This document shows positions 50,735-59,718 of a DNA stretch of 64,000 nucleotides, piece after piece. The DNA comes from Flavobacteriales bacterium (GTDB lineage Bacteria; Bacteroidota; Bacteroidia; Flavobacteriales_F; PHOS-HE28). Under the pieces are notes generated by a model. That model was given only the letters and a program-made list of their open reading frames with translations. It was not told the DNA's origin and searched no databases. The stretch lies in assembly GCA_016715895.1 (NCBI GenBank), contig JADJXH010000004.1:248001-312000 (forward strand), read 5' to 3'. The position numbers and the translations under genes are program-made. Each line of letters starts with the position of its first letter. Position 1 is the first letter of the stretch.

Positions 50735-51652
50735 TCACATCCCATGCCTGAACGCATGTTCCTGCACCTTCACCACATGAAGCACGAACGGAAAAAGCGC
50801 ATCCATCGTCTCCTGCGCCCCACGCGTGGATCCCGGCAGGGTGATCACCAGCGTTCTTCCGATCATGCCGGCGATGCCCCGGCTCATCATCGCCCAGGGC
50901 ATGCGCTCCTGGCCATAGCTGCGCGCGGCCTCCATGATACCGGGTACCTCCCGGTCCATCAGGGGTGCGATGGCCTCGGGCGTGCGGTCGCGGGGCGAGA
51001 GGCCCGTGCCGCCTGTGGTGAGGATGAGGTCCAGGCCCTCGGTTGACCATGCGTTCACCCTGTTGGCGATCTGCTCAGGCTCGTCAGCGCACACGGCCTG
51101 CACGGGCACCTCAACACCCAGCTGCGCCAAGCGTTCCACGATCGCCGCGCCCGCCTTGTCCTCCTTCTTCCCACCGGCCACCCCATCGCTGATCACCAGC
51201 ACGGCCGCCTTCACGGGCGTGTCGAAGCGGTCCTTCCAGTCGCTCTTGCCGCCCTTCTTCTCCAGCAGCCGGATGCCCGCGATCACCACGCCCTTGTCGA
51301 TGGGCTTGAGCATGTCGTAGATGGTGAGGGCCGCCACGCTGGCACCGTGCATGGCCTCCACCTCCACCCCGGTGCGGTAGATGGTGCGCACCCGCATGGT
51401 GACGACGATCTCCATCGCCCCCACCTCGAACGTGCACGCCGCATGCTCGATGGGCAGCGGATGGCAATCGGGGATCAGCTCGTGGGTCTTCTTTACGCCG
51501 AACAAGGCCGCCACGCGGGCGCTCTCCAGCACATCGCCCTTGGGCACCTGCTTCCCGATAACTGCGGCGATCGTCGCAGAATTGGAAACGGTCACCAGCG
51601 CGGTCGCCGTGGCCTCGCGCAGGGTGGTGGGCTTGTGGGTGATGTCGATCAT
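50735..51652 (-). CDS. moaCB: MoaC-MogA/MoaB fusion (Moco biosynthesis)
   Basis: This 305-residue bifunctional protein contains MoaC in residues 1-150: KGDVLESARVAALFGVKKT, LIPDCHPLPI, GVEVEAMHGASVAALTIYDM and the LLEKKGGKSD end. It converts the MoaA product to cyclic pyranopterin monophosphate. MogA/MoaB follows (about 160-305, with TTGGTGLSPRD) and adenylylates molybdopterin. Such fusions are known but not universal. The start MIDITHK at 51652 is the conserved MoaC beginning. It is the last gene of the Moco operon, and a hairpin-forming repeat lies just upstream. Confidence 0.93.
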   Translation of the reverse strand: MIDITHKPTTLREATATALVTVSNSATIAAVIGKQVPKGDVLESARVAALFGVKKTHELIPDCHPLPIEHAACTFEVGAMEIVVTMRVRTIYRTGVEVEAMHGASVAALTIYDMLKPIDKGVVIAGIRLLEKKGGKSDWKDRFDTPVKAAVLVISDGVAGGKKEDKAGAAIVERLAQLGVEVPVQAVCADEPEQIANRVNAWSTEGLDLILTTGGTGLSPRDRTPEAIAPLMDREVPGIMEAARSYGQERMPWAMMSRGIAGMIGRTLVITLPGSTRGAQETMDALFPFVLHVVKVQEHAFRHGM

Positions 51653-51669
51653 GAATGCAGGCGAATAGC

Positions 51670-51730
51670 GAATGGTCATTGGAGAATGGAACCAGGATCG
51701 GCACCATTCGCTAATCGCCAATGACCATTC
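51670..51730. repeat. Inverted repeat between moaE and moaCB
   Basis: GAATGGTCATTGG (51670-51682) pairs exactly with CCAATGACCATTC (51718-51730), and flanking GCGAATAG/CTAATCGC segments extend the pairing imperfectly. It lies in the 81-bp gap before moaCB and could be a leader hairpin or micro-repeat. Confidence 0.6.
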
Positions 51731-51733
51731 ACC

Positions 51734-52237
51734 CTATCCATTGGATTTCCAAATATGCCCACCACCCTCCACGATCTCCTTCCCGAAGATGGGCAGCTCG
51801 GCCTTGATGCGGTCCACCACCCAGGCCACGGCCTCGCGCGCGGCAGCACGATGCGGTGCGCTGGCGAAGACCATGAAGCACAGCTCGCCGGCCTTGATGG
51901 TGCCCAGGCTGTGGTGCACATGCAGACAGGTGATGTCCGGCCATCGGGCGAAGGCCACCTCGCGGATGTCCGTCATGCGCTCCAGGGCCATGTCCCTGTA
52001 TGCGGTGTACTCGATGGCGACCACCGTTGCCGCAGGCGGATGACCATCCGCCCCTGCAACGTGGTCCGCGCGCACCTGGCCCAGGAAGATCTCGTGGGCA
52101 CCGATGTCCGTGCGGGTGGCATGCCTGGCGATGCTCGTGGCGATGAAGGCCGGTTCGATCGGCCCCTCCACGAAGATGTCCCGCTTCTTATGCGCGGATC
52201 TTGTCGCCTCGGGATCCATCGGTGTCATCTGTGCCAT
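51734..52237 (-). CDS. moaE: Molybdopterin synthase catalytic subunit MoaE
   Basis: This 167-residue large subunit of molybdopterin synthase converts cyclic pyranopterin to molybdopterin with sulfur delivered by MoaD. Recognisable are GAHEIFLGQVRADHVAG, IEYTAYRDMALERM, HVHHSLGTIKAGELCFMVF with the following A-P-H-R-A-A-A segment, and IFGKEIVEGG containing the catalytic lysine. About 20 extra residues lie at the N-terminus; internal ATGs (fourth and seventh codons) are alternatives. It lies 7 bp after moaD. Confidence 0.93.
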   Translation of the reverse strand: MAQMTPMDPEATRSAHKKRDIFVEGPIEPAFIATSIARHATRTDIGAHEIFLGQVRADHVAGADGHPPAATVVAIEYTAYRDMALERMTDIREVAFARWPDITCLHVHHSLGTIKAGELCFMVFASAPHRAAAREAVAWVVDRIKAELPIFGKEIVEGGGHIWKSNG

Positions 52238-52244
52238 CTGCGGA

Positions 52245-52469
52245 TCAACCTCCGGCGAACGGGGGCAGCACGGCGATCTCCTCGGTGCCTGTGAGGGGCA
52301 TGTCGCCGTGCTGGATCCTCCGGTCCACGGCGATCGCGTAGCTCAACGCGGCCAGGCCTTCGATGCGCTCCGCCAGCCGGTCCTTCAGTTCGCTCGTGCT
52401 GCTGGCGGACAGCTCGATCCTGTGCGTACCCGCGCGTTCCGCGATCAGTCCGAAGAGCAGCACCTCCAT
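52245..52469 (-). CDS. moaD: Molybdopterin synthase sulfur carrier MoaD
   Basis: This 74-residue ubiquitin-fold protein begins MEVLLFGLIAERAG and ends in PPFAGG. The C-terminal Gly-Gly is thiocarboxylated by the MoeB-like enzyme and delivers sulfur to MoaE. The start at 52469 is 4 nt after the mobA stop; a longer frame overlaps mobA and is rejected. Confidence 0.92.
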   Translation of the reverse strand: MEVLLFGLIAERAGTHRIELSASSTSELKDRLAERIEGLAALSYAIAVDRRIQHGDMPLTGTEEIAVLPPFAGG

Positions 52470-52473
52470 GGGC

Positions 52474-53040
52474 TCAAAGATCGGCCGGCGTATTGATGTT
52501 GCGGAAAAGATCGGGCGGCCAGCCCCCACGCCCCGGGGTCACGTCCACGGAAGCCCACCGGACCCGCTCCAGCGCATCGGTGAGCTTCAGGTCGCCGGCG
52601 TCGGCCGCCTGCTCGAACGGCGACAGGCACCTGAGGTGGTACGCCGCCGCGAGCGGCTCGATGCCGCGATCGTGCACGGGCACCGCCGCATCCACGGATG
52701 CGTCGCAATGGGCCTTCAAGCGAAGGATCAGGCGGTCGTTCACCGCAGGCATGTCGCAGGCCAGGGCGATGATGCGGCCATAGCGGCTGCGTTCAAGCGC
52801 CGTGATCAGACCGCCCAGCGGGCCCAGACCGGGGCGGCGGTCGCCGATGGTGCGGGCATGCGGATGACCATGCCGGTCGACATCACCGATGATGAGCAGC
52901 TCCCGCGCATGCGGGCGCAGCAGCTCCACCGCACGGTCCAGCAGCGTCGACCCGTCCAGTTCGATCAGGGCCTTGTCCGTGCCCATGCGGCGGCTGCGGC
53001 CGCCGGCCAGCACCACACCGGTCCAGGTCCGATCGTTCAT
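52474..53040 (-). CDS. mobA: Molybdenum cofactor guanylyltransferase MobA
   Basis: This 188-residue nucleotidyltransferase adds GMP to molybdopterin to form MGD/bis-MGD, the form of cofactor used by formate dehydrogenase. The nucleotide-binding signature LAGGRSRRMGTDKAL lies at the N-terminus, and LGPLGGLITAL and ALACDMPAV follow. The start at MNDRTW overlaps the moeA stop by 4 nt. MobA fits a DMSO-reductase-family target such as the FdsA-like enzyme here. Confidence 0.93.
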   Translation of the reverse strand: MNDRTWTGVVLAGGRSRRMGTDKALIELDGSTLLDRAVELLRPHARELLIIGDVDRHGHPHARTIGDRRPGLGPLGGLITALERSRYGRIIALACDMPAVNDRLILRLKAHCDASVDAAVPVHDRGIEPLAAAYHLRCLSPFEQAADAGDLKLTDALERVRWASVDVTPGRGGWPPDLFRNINTPADL

Positions 53041-54212
53041 GGCAGGGGACGGATCACGCGCACGCGGTCGCCGCTGTTGAGGCGGGTCCGCGCGGCCTCC
53101 AGGTGACACAGGACGGCGCCGCCCACCAGGCCGCCGAGCAGATGGGAGCCTTCATCCGGCAGCAGCTCCACCCGGCCGTCGCGCACGCGCGCCGCGCGGA
53201 ACTCGTCGCGTTCGCCCTTGCGCTCCACGGATCCAGCCAGGGGCAGCAGCTCTTCCGCAGGACCGGGATGGCGGGCACCCTGCAGCGCGCGGAGGAAGCC
53301 GCGCACATACACCTCGAAGAGCACCAGCACCGCGCGGGGGTTGCCCGGCAGCCCGATCACGGGCGTTCCGTCCAACGTGGCGAAGAGCATCGGCTTGCCC
53401 GGTTTCTGGCGAACACCGTGGAAGTGGAGCGTGGCGCCCAAGTGCTCCAGCACGGGCCGCAGCAGGTCGTGCTCCCCTACGGAGGCTCCGCCGGTGGTGA
53501 GCACCAGGTCAGCTCCGGCACAAGCCGTTCGGAGCGCTTCGCACAAACCGTCACGATCATCCTGCACGGCGATGGGGGGCGAGGCCATGGGCGCGCCCAC
53601 CTCCTGAAGCGCCGCCTGGAGCATCACCTCATTGCTGCTGTGGATCCGCCCTTCGGCGGCGCCATCGAGCGTGATGAACTCACCCCCGGTGCGGACCACG
53701 GCCACCCGTGGTCGTCGAGCCACGGTCACCGAACGGATCCCCGACGAGGCCAGCAGACCGATGGCGGCGGGGTCCAGGCGGTCGCCGCGATGCAGCAGCA
53801 GGTCGCCCTCGCGATAGCCCTCGGCACGGCGACGGATGTTGGCGCCGGGCGTGGGAGGTCCGACCAAGGTGCGGACCTGCCCGGCGGTCTCATCGCAACG
53901 CTCCTGCATCAGGACGGCCACCGCGCCTTCGGGCACGCAGGCGCCCGTGAAGATGCGCGCGCACTCGTCCGCACCGATGGGCCGGTCCAGCGTGTCCCCC
54001 GCGGCTACGGTGCCGATGCGTCTCCAAGGGCCCGGGCCGGAGCCCACGGCGTAGCCGTCCACCGCGCTCATGTCGAACCGCGGAAAGGCATCGGTGGCCA
54101 CGACATCCGCGCACAGGAAGCGACCCACGGCACCGGACAGGGGTGCGACCTCCGCGGGAAGTGCGCGGACATGCCGCATCAGCGTGGCCCGGGCCTCCTG
54201 TACGTCGATCAT
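53037..54212 (-). CDS. moeA: Molybdopterin molybdenumtransferase MoeA
   Basis: This 391-residue enzyme inserts molybdate into adenylylated molybdopterin made by the MogA domain. Segments seen are AFPRFDMSAVDGYAV near residue 45, IFTGACVPEGAVAVLMQE, LTTGGASVGEHDLL, and the hallmark VIGLPGNPRAVLV. The start MIDVQEAR at 54212 overlaps the upstream permease stop by 4 nt; the long upstream extension of this frame is antisense-like and rejected. Confidence 0.94.
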   Translation of the reverse strand: MIDVQEARATLMRHVRALPAEVAPLSGAVGRFLCADVVATDAFPRFDMSAVDGYAVGSGPGPWRRIGTVAAGDTLDRPIGADECARIFTGACVPEGAVAVLMQERCDETAGQVRTLVGPPTPGANIRRRAEGYREGDLLLHRGDRLDPAAIGLLASSGIRSVTVARRPRVAVVRTGGEFITLDGAAEGRIHSSNEVMLQAALQEVGAPMASPPIAVQDDRDGLCEALRTACAGADLVLTTGGASVGEHDLLRPVLEHLGATLHFHGVRQKPGKPMLFATLDGTPVIGLPGNPRAVLVLFEVYVRGFLRALQGARHPGPAEELLPLAGSVERKGERDEFRAARVRDGRVELLPDEGSHLLGGLVGGAVLCHLEAARTRLNSGDRVRVIRPLP

Positions 54213-54925
54213 GCCATCAGCAGCTTGGTGGAGGCGAGCAGAAGAACGGCGCCCAGCACCTGCCGCAGCCGGAGGTCGGGCAGCACGCGGGCACCCAGTG
54301 TACTGCCGATCAGCGCACCGGCCAGCGCGGCGAAAAGCCAACCGATGTGCAGGCCGGCCGGCGGGCCGACGGCGTGAAGCCCGACGAGCCCTGCGGCGCT
54401 GTTCACCAGGATGAAGGGTGCACTGACCGCGGCGGTGCGATGGGCATCGCCCCAACGCAGCAACAGAATGGCCGGGCTCAGCAGCACGCCGCCGCCGATC
54501 CCGACGAGGCCGGAGACCAGACCGATGGCCGCACCGAGGACGGGCGCACCCAGCGGATGAACGCGGCGCAGCGCAGTGGCCGGCGCTCCGAACACGCCCA
54601 GGAGGCGCAAGGCCGCCAGCAGCAGGCAGAACGCCAGAAGGCGCTCGTAGGTCTCCGCCTCCAGGGTGATCCGCGCTCCGAGGTAGGCCATCGGTACGGA
54701 CAGGAGCGCGAAGGGCAGGAAGAGGCGCCATGTGAAGTGGCCGGCACGCGCGTATTGGACCGTGGCCACGGCGCTCACCAGCAGATTGAGCCACAGCGCG
54801 GCGGGGCGCATGTCCGCCGGGGCCTGCCCCATCAGGGCCATCAGCGCCAGGTAACCGCTGGCCCCACCGTGGCCCACGGAGGCGTACAGCAGGGCGATGA
54901 TGGCGATGCCAAGGGCAGCGGGCAT
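54209..54925 (-). CDS. TSUP (TauE/SafE) family anion permease
   Basis: This 238-residue membrane protein has about seven helices. The two TSUP signature regions are visible: ASVGHGGASGYLAL near the start and GLVSGLVGIGGGVLLSPAILL in the middle. Family members export or import sulfite, sulfonates or related anions. It is embedded in the Moco operon between the moeB-like and moeA genes with tight junctions, so a role in supplying an anion for Moco or in sulfur handling is possible, but this is inference. Confidence 0.87.
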   Translation of the reverse strand: MPAALGIAIIALLYASVGHGGASGYLALMALMGQAPADMRPAALWLNLLVSAVATVQYARAGHFTWRLFLPFALLSVPMAYLGARITLEAETYERLLAFCLLLAALRLLGVFGAPATALRRVHPLGAPVLGAAIGLVSGLVGIGGGVLLSPAILLLRWGDAHRTAAVSAPFILVNSAAGLVGLHAVGPPAGLHIGWLFAALAGALIGSTLGARVLPDLRLRQVLGAVLLLASTKLLMA

Positions 54926-54930
54926 GGCGG

Positions 54931-55599
54931 TCAGGTCGGCTGCGGTGGCGCGAACCGGGTCCATCGGCTCCCCGCGTACAGGTCCAGGGCACCGTTCTCC
55001 ACAGGTCGACCGGCCATGAGGTCGCCCACCCGTTGCTGCATGCATGCGCCCACGGCCTCCAGAACCTCCAACGGCACCTGGCGCATGTCGCACTCGTCCT
55101 GCCCCGGACCCGGCCGTCCGGCGAACACCTGCACACGCGTAAGCGACGGATCGCCTTGACCGTCCGGCGCATGCAGCACCAGCACCTGGCCCTCGCTCCC
55201 ATGCACGGCTCCGCTGACGAGGGGGATCCGATGTTCCATGCATACCCGATCGATCAGGGTCCGCGCATGCACATCGTCCGTGCAGTCCACCACGATGCTG
55301 TGCTGCTCGACCAGGTTCGGCAGCGAGTCCGCGTCAGCGAAGGCGTCCACCACGTCGATGAGGGTGCCCGGCATGGCCTGGCGCAGCCATGCGGCGGCCA
55401 CGGCCACCTTGGGCCGTCCCAGGTCCACCGGCGCGAAGAGCGGCTGGCGCTCCAGGTTGTGCGGCTCCACCCGGTCGCCGTCGACCAAGGTGAGTCGCCG
55501 GACCGGCAGCCGGGCACAGCGTTCCAACAGCGCATGGCCCAACCCGCCGATGCCGATCACCAGCACAGTGGACCGGAGCGGTGGAGCCGTGGAGCGCAT
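54931..55599 (-). CDS. moeB: MoeB/ThiF/HesA-type adenylyltransferase
   Basis: This 222-residue E1-like enzyme has the nucleotide-binding LVIGIGGLGHALLER near the start, the D-G-D-R-V-E-P-H-N-L-E-R-Q catalytic arginine segment, and a conserved VVDCTDDVHARTLIDRV. It would adenylylate the C-terminus of MoaD. It lacks the two CxxC zinc pairs of E. coli MoeB. The start MRSTAPPLR at 55599 lies 5 nt after a near-match to the -7 box (TTACTTTG). It is the first gene of the Moco operon. Confidence 0.85.
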   Translation of the reverse strand: MRSTAPPLRSTVLVIGIGGLGHALLERCARLPVRRLTLVDGDRVEPHNLERQPLFAPVDLGRPKVAVAAAWLRQAMPGTLIDVVDAFADADSLPNLVEQHSIVVDCTDDVHARTLIDRVCMEHRIPLVSGAVHGSEGQVLVLHAPDGQGDPSLTRVQVFAGRPGPGQDECDMRQVPLEVLEAVGACMQQRVGDLMAGRPVENGALDLYAGSRWTRFAPPQPT

Positions 55600-55637
55600 G
55601 CCGCCAAAGTAAGCCGACGGAACAGGCATCAAACGAA

Positions 55638-55666
55638 GGAGCCTCCGGCGCGCGGCCGGAGGCTCC
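55638..55666. terminator. Hairpin downstream of FG-GAP gene
   Basis: GGAGCCTCCGG (55638-55648) pairs exactly with CCGGAGGCTCC (55656-55666), 7-nt loop. It starts 20 bp after the stop of the minus-strand FG-GAP gene and lies upstream of the Moco operon. Confidence 0.75.
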
Positions 55667-55686
55667 ATTCACTCAATGACGATCGA

Positions 55687-58500
55687 TCAGCGCACCGTCA
55701 AGCGGGTCACGCGCTGGCGATCGGCGGAGGCGAGGCGGACGATGTACTGTCCTGCGGCCAGATCGCTCACATCGAAGGTGAGGCGTCCCGCGTTGCCGGC
55801 ACCGCCCACACTGCGCACCACACGACCGCTGAGGTCGGAGACCTCGACGGTGACGCGGGCTTCGCTGGCGGGGAACACCACGGCCACGGACTCATCGGCC
55901 GGGTTGGGCATCAGCTGAAGTGCATCCGCACCATCGTTCTCCCCGATGCCCACGGAGCTCACGGTGACGATGGCCTCGGTGCGCGGGCTGGCGCAGTCCA
56001 CGCCGAAGGCCTCCACCTGCCAGTCGTAGAAGAAGTAATAGTACTGCAGGGCGTTCTGCCCACCGATGTTGGTGCCGGTGATGGCGCCGAGGGTGCCCAG
56101 GGCGTAGGGGTACGTGGGATTGCTGCCGAGGCCGTCCCGCCACAGGTTCGGCGTGCCCACGCAGCGCAGGGCATAGTTCCCGGGGCCCGGCACTTCCAGG
56201 CCGAGGGTCACCACCTGAGTGCCGGTGGGGATGTTGGGCGTGACGCTGGCCACCGTGCTGTTGTCGCTCATGTCGATCACCGAGATGGTGCGCACACCGG
56301 CGGTGTTGGAGTAGACCTTCACCGTGTTGATGGTGAAGCGCTCATACGCATCGAACAGCAGGTAGAAGCCATCGTTCTGGTGGTACTGACCGCTGGTGGT
56401 GTTGTCCACACGGCCTCCGCTGGCCGCGCCACCTCCGAAGGTGTTCACATCCTCGGCCCAGAAGCTGGTGGTGCTGTTCACGAAGGGCGTCGTCCACGTG
56501 TTGCCGCCGCCCAGTGCGGTGCCGCCGGAAGGCAGATCGTACCAGGTGATGGCCGCGCCCGTGGCACTGATATCGGCCGTACCCGGTCCCAGGATCGTGG
56601 CGCCCGTGGTGGCCGGTGCATCAGGCGTGTCGATCACCTCCAGTTCCACAGGGGCGGAGGTGAAGTTGCCACAAAGACCGGCCACGGTCACCGTGATCGG
56701 TCCGTCCGCTGTGGCCTGCACCGTCTGCGTGGTGGCGCCGTTGCTCCACGTGTAGCCGTTCGCCGGCGAACAGGTCAACTCCACCGCACCTCCCTCACAG
56801 AAGGTGGTCTCGCCGTTCACCGTCACTGTCGGCGTCTCATCGGGGTTCTCGGTGACGGTCACCGAGGCCTGGCTCCAGCAGCCCGTACCATCATCGATGG
56901 TCACCGTGTAGGTACCCCCTGCGGTGACGTCGATGCTCTGGGTGGTGGCGTTGGTGCTCCAGGTGTACTGGAAGCCGGGGTTCGCCGTGAGCGTCAGCGG
57001 GGTTCCGCCTGCGCAAACGACCAGATCCCCACCCGCCGCGATCTCGGCCACCGGCGCGATGCAGATGCCTTCGAGGAGGGTGATGGTCTGGTCCGCGTCG
57101 ATGTCGGTGTAGCTGTCCACCTCACCGCTGGGCCATTGCACGACCAGGCTGTCCACCTCGGTGATGGAACCGAGGCCGAAGTGGAGGGTGGCGCTGTTCA
57201 CCACACCATAGCTCTCGCCGCTGCGCACCTCGCGCACCTGGATGCCCCAGGGGCCCCAGATCTTCACCTTGGCACCGATGGCCTCCTTGTTGCTCTGCAC
57301 GCCCACCAGATCGATGTCCAGCCAGTGGTTCCCGTTCGGGGTGTTCATCCACAGCCGGTCGGGGAAGCTGGGGTCGCCGTCCACATAGGCATCCCCATAG
57401 CTGGCGTACACGTCCGTGAACCCGTCCTCGTTGAGGTCGCCGAAGGCGAAGCTCAGCATGTTCTTGCCGGACGGGAACATGGAGGGCACCTCGGTGAACG
57501 TGCCGTCCCCGTTGCCCTTGAAGTAGTAGTCCGCCGAGCCGGTCATGATGTCCAGCCAGCCGTCATTGTCCAGGTCGCGGAACAGGCCCTGCAGGAAGAA
57601 GCCGGTGTAGGAGTCCAGGCCGCTGCCCGCCGTGACGTTCACGTAGTTGTTCGTGCCGTCGTTCTCGAACAGCATCAGCGTGGTGCTGTGGGTGGTGCTG
57701 AAGGCGTCGAGGTCGCCGTCGTTGTCGTAATCGCCGAAGTCGGTGGTCCACACCTGCTCGCGGTTCTGAAGACCGTAGTTGATGGCCAGGTCGGTGTAGT
57801 TGTTGTTGCCGTCGTTCACGAACAGGCGGTCCCAGCGCCGGGGGTCGTTCGGGTTGTTCACGCCCTGGCGGCAGTGGCTGATGTGCAGGTCGATGTCGCC
57901 GTCGTCATCGAAATCGGTGAACACGCTCGCGTAGTTCCCGCTCATGTCCGAGGCCGGGTTCGTGTTCCAGTCGATGAAGTTGCCATCGTAGAGCAGGTTC
58001 CCCGTGCCGTCGTTCATCCAGATGTTGTTCGGACCCACATCGTTGCAGGCGTACAGATCGGCCCAGCCATCCCCGTTCATGTCGGCGATGCTCACACCCT
58101 GGTGGAAGATGGTGGGACCATTGAGGTCGACGAGCTGGGACACGCCGCGCGAGGTGATGCGCAGGTACCGCGTGACGGACACGCCGCTCATGATGTCCTT
58201 GTGGCCGCTGCGGTCCATGTCCGCGATGGCCCAACCCCATTGGTTGCTGCCGTCCACCACCCCGTAATCGATCGTGGTGAAGGAGTGGTCGGGGTTCTGG
58301 TACAGGATGTACACATGCTTGCTCATGTCGAGCTGCACGATGTCATCCAGCCCGTCGAAGTCCATGTCCACCACGGCCATGCAACCTCCGCTGCTTGCGT
58401 TGTGCGACAGGTTGGTCGACTGGTTGGTGAACACGGGCTGCGCAAAAAGCCCGGTCGCGGACAACAGGAGCGCCGCCGCGGATGAGTAACGATGGACCAT
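55687..58500 (-). CDS. Secreted FG-GAP/ASPIC-UnbV protein with T9SS sorting domain
   Basis: This 937-residue surface protein has a signal peptide (SSAAALLLSATGLFAQ). The first ~400 residues are FG-GAP blades with calcium-loop segments (DMDFDGLDDIV, DMNGDGWADLY, DFDDDGDIDLH, DYDNDGDLDAF, DLDNDGWLDIM, DLNEDGFTDVY). An ASPIC/UnbV segment (GVQSNKEAIGAKVKI, LVVQWPSGEVDSY) follows, then two Ig-like/PKD-type domains, and finally a T9SS type A sorting domain (LMPNPADESVAVVF to the end). A perfect -33/-7 promoter (TTG, 20 nt, TAGCTTTG) lies upstream. Adhesion or matrix functions are possible; none is shown. Confidence 0.9.
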   Translation of the reverse strand: MVHRYSSAAALLLSATGLFAQPVFTNQSTNLSHNASSGGCMAVVDMDFDGLDDIVQLDMSKHVYILYQNPDHSFTTIDYGVVDGSNQWGWAIADMDRSGHKDIMSGVSVTRYLRITSRGVSQLVDLNGPTIFHQGVSIADMNGDGWADLYACNDVGPNNIWMNDGTGNLLYDGNFIDWNTNPASDMSGNYASVFTDFDDDGDIDLHISHCRQGVNNPNDPRRWDRLFVNDGNNNYTDLAINYGLQNREQVWTTDFGDYDNDGDLDAFSTTHSTTLMLFENDGTNNYVNVTAGSGLDSYTGFFLQGLFRDLDNDGWLDIMTGSADYYFKGNGDGTFTEVPSMFPSGKNMLSFAFGDLNEDGFTDVYASYGDAYVDGDPSFPDRLWMNTPNGNHWLDIDLVGVQSNKEAIGAKVKIWGPWGIQVREVRSGESYGVVNSATLHFGLGSITEVDSLVVQWPSGEVDSYTDIDADQTITLLEGICIAPVAEIAAGGDLVVCAGGTPLTLTANPGFQYTWSTNATTQSIDVTAGGTYTVTIDDGTGCWSQASVTVTENPDETPTVTVNGETTFCEGGAVELTCSPANGYTWSNGATTQTVQATADGPITVTVAGLCGNFTSAPVELEVIDTPDAPATTGATILGPGTADISATGAAITWYDLPSGGTALGGGNTWTTPFVNSTTSFWAEDVNTFGGGAASGGRVDNTTSGQYHQNDGFYLLFDAYERFTINTVKVYSNTAGVRTISVIDMSDNSTVASVTPNIPTGTQVVTLGLEVPGPGNYALRCVGTPNLWRDGLGSNPTYPYALGTLGAITGTNIGGQNALQYYYFFYDWQVEAFGVDCASPRTEAIVTVSSVGIGENDGADALQLMPNPADESVAVVFPASEARVTVEVSDLSGRVVRSVGGAGNAGRLTFDVSDLAAGQYIVRLASADRQRVTRLTVR

Positions 58501-58543
58501 GTGAATGTTCGTGGTTGGGTGGTTCGGTTCCTTGCGGATCCCC

Positions 58544-58574
58544 CAAAGCTAGGCGGCTACCGCAGGCCGGACAA
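58544..58574 (-). promoter_or_regulatory. Promoter TTG-N20-TAGCTTTG
   Basis: On the minus strand TTG (58572-58574) and TAGCTTTG (58544-58551) are 20 nt apart, an exact Bacteroidota promoter, 43 nt before the start of the FG-GAP/ASPIC gene. Confidence 0.65.
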
Positions 58575-58592
58575 CTGATCGTTGGCAGGTGC

Positions 58593-59714
58593 TTAGGATC
58601 CTGCCGCGGGTTCGAGGGCGCGTTCCCAGGCTTCGGTCTGTCGTCGGATGCTCTCCTGATGGACGGCGTTCATGAAGGCTTCGACGAAGGCCGGGCTGAG
58701 GCCTGAGCGGCGGCCCAGGTCGTGCTGGGCGGCCATGATGCGTTCCCAGCGCTCGGGCTGCAGGATGGCCACGTTGTGCTCCTTCTTGTACAACCCGATG
58801 CGTTCGGCGATGTCCAGGCGCTCGGCGAGCTTCTGGGCGATGTCCGCGTCCAGTTGGTCGATCTGATCGCGCAGTTCGTCCAAAAGATCCCGCAACCGGG
58901 GGCCCGGGGCTGCTTCGCGATGCGCCAGACCGGCCAGAAGCGCGCCCAAGGCCTCAGGGGTCACCTGCTGATCGCCATCGCTCAGGGCGTGCTCCGGATC
59001 GGGGTGCGCCTCCACCATCAGCCCGCTGAAGTTGAGATCGAGCGCCTGCTGGGCCACATCGGCAAGCCGGTCGGGGTGGCCGGCGATGTGGCTGGGGTCG
59101 CACACCATGGGCAGCCCCGGGCAGGCGGCCATCAGCCGGATGGGGAACTCCCACATCGGGGTGTTGCGGAACGGGGTATGCCCCGACCAACTGAATCCGC
59201 GGTGCACGGCGGCCATGCGTCGGATGCCGGCGCGGTGCAGACGCTCCAGCGCACCCACCCACAAGGGCAGGTCCGGGTTGATGGGGTTCTTCACCAGCAC
59301 GGGCACGTCCACCCCGGCAAGGGCGTCGGCGATGGCTTGGACGCTGAACGGATTGGGCGTGGTGCGGGCCCCCACCCAGAGCAGGTCGATCCCCGCCTTG
59401 AGCGCGGCCTCCACGTGGTGGGGTGTCGCCACCTCCGTGGCCACCAGCAATCCGGTGGCATCGGCCGCGGAACGCAGCCAGCGCAGCGCGGGTTCGCCGG
59501 CCCCCTCGAAGGCGCCGGGCCGGGTGCGCGGCTTCCACACCCCGGCGCGCAACACCCGTACACGGGGGGCATGCCGCCGGATGCCTGCGGCCACGGCCAT
59601 CACCTGCTCCTCGCTTTCGGCACTGCACGGTCCCGCGATGTGCAGTGGACGCTCCAAACCCAGACCCCATTGGTCCAGGGGGAGCGGGTCCAGTTCCGGC
59701 GTAAGGCGGCTCAT
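58593..59714 (-). CDS. Bifunctional DAHP synthase/chorismate mutase (type II)
   Basis: This 373-residue enzyme of aromatic amino-acid synthesis has a DAHP synthase barrel in residues 1-265 (IAGPCSAESEEQVMAVA, RAGVWKPRTRPGAFEG, VGARTTPNPFSVQ, MVCDPSHIAGHPD, MVEAHPDPEHALSDGDQQ). A chorismate mutase type II helix bundle follows in 275-360 (LRDQIDQLDADIAQKLAERL). The mutase domain commonly serves as a regulatory element in Bacteroidota. A TACTTTTG box lies 4 nt before the ATG, so the transcript is probably leaderless. Confidence 0.93.
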   Translation of the reverse strand: MSRLTPELDPLPLDQWGLGLERPLHIAGPCSAESEEQVMAVAAGIRRHAPRVRVLRAGVWKPRTRPGAFEGAGEPALRWLRSAADATGLLVATEVATPHHVEAALKAGIDLLWVGARTTPNPFSVQAIADALAGVDVPVLVKNPINPDLPLWVGALERLHRAGIRRMAAVHRGFSWSGHTPFRNTPMWEFPIRLMAACPGLPMVCDPSHIAGHPDRLADVAQQALDLNFSGLMVEAHPDPEHALSDGDQQVTPEALGALLAGLAHREAAPGPRLRDLLDELRDQIDQLDADIAQKLAERLDIAERIGLYKKEHNVAILQPERWERIMAAQHDLGRRSGLSPAFVEAFMNAVHQESIRRQTEAWERALEPAAGS

Positions 59715-59718
59715 GCTG

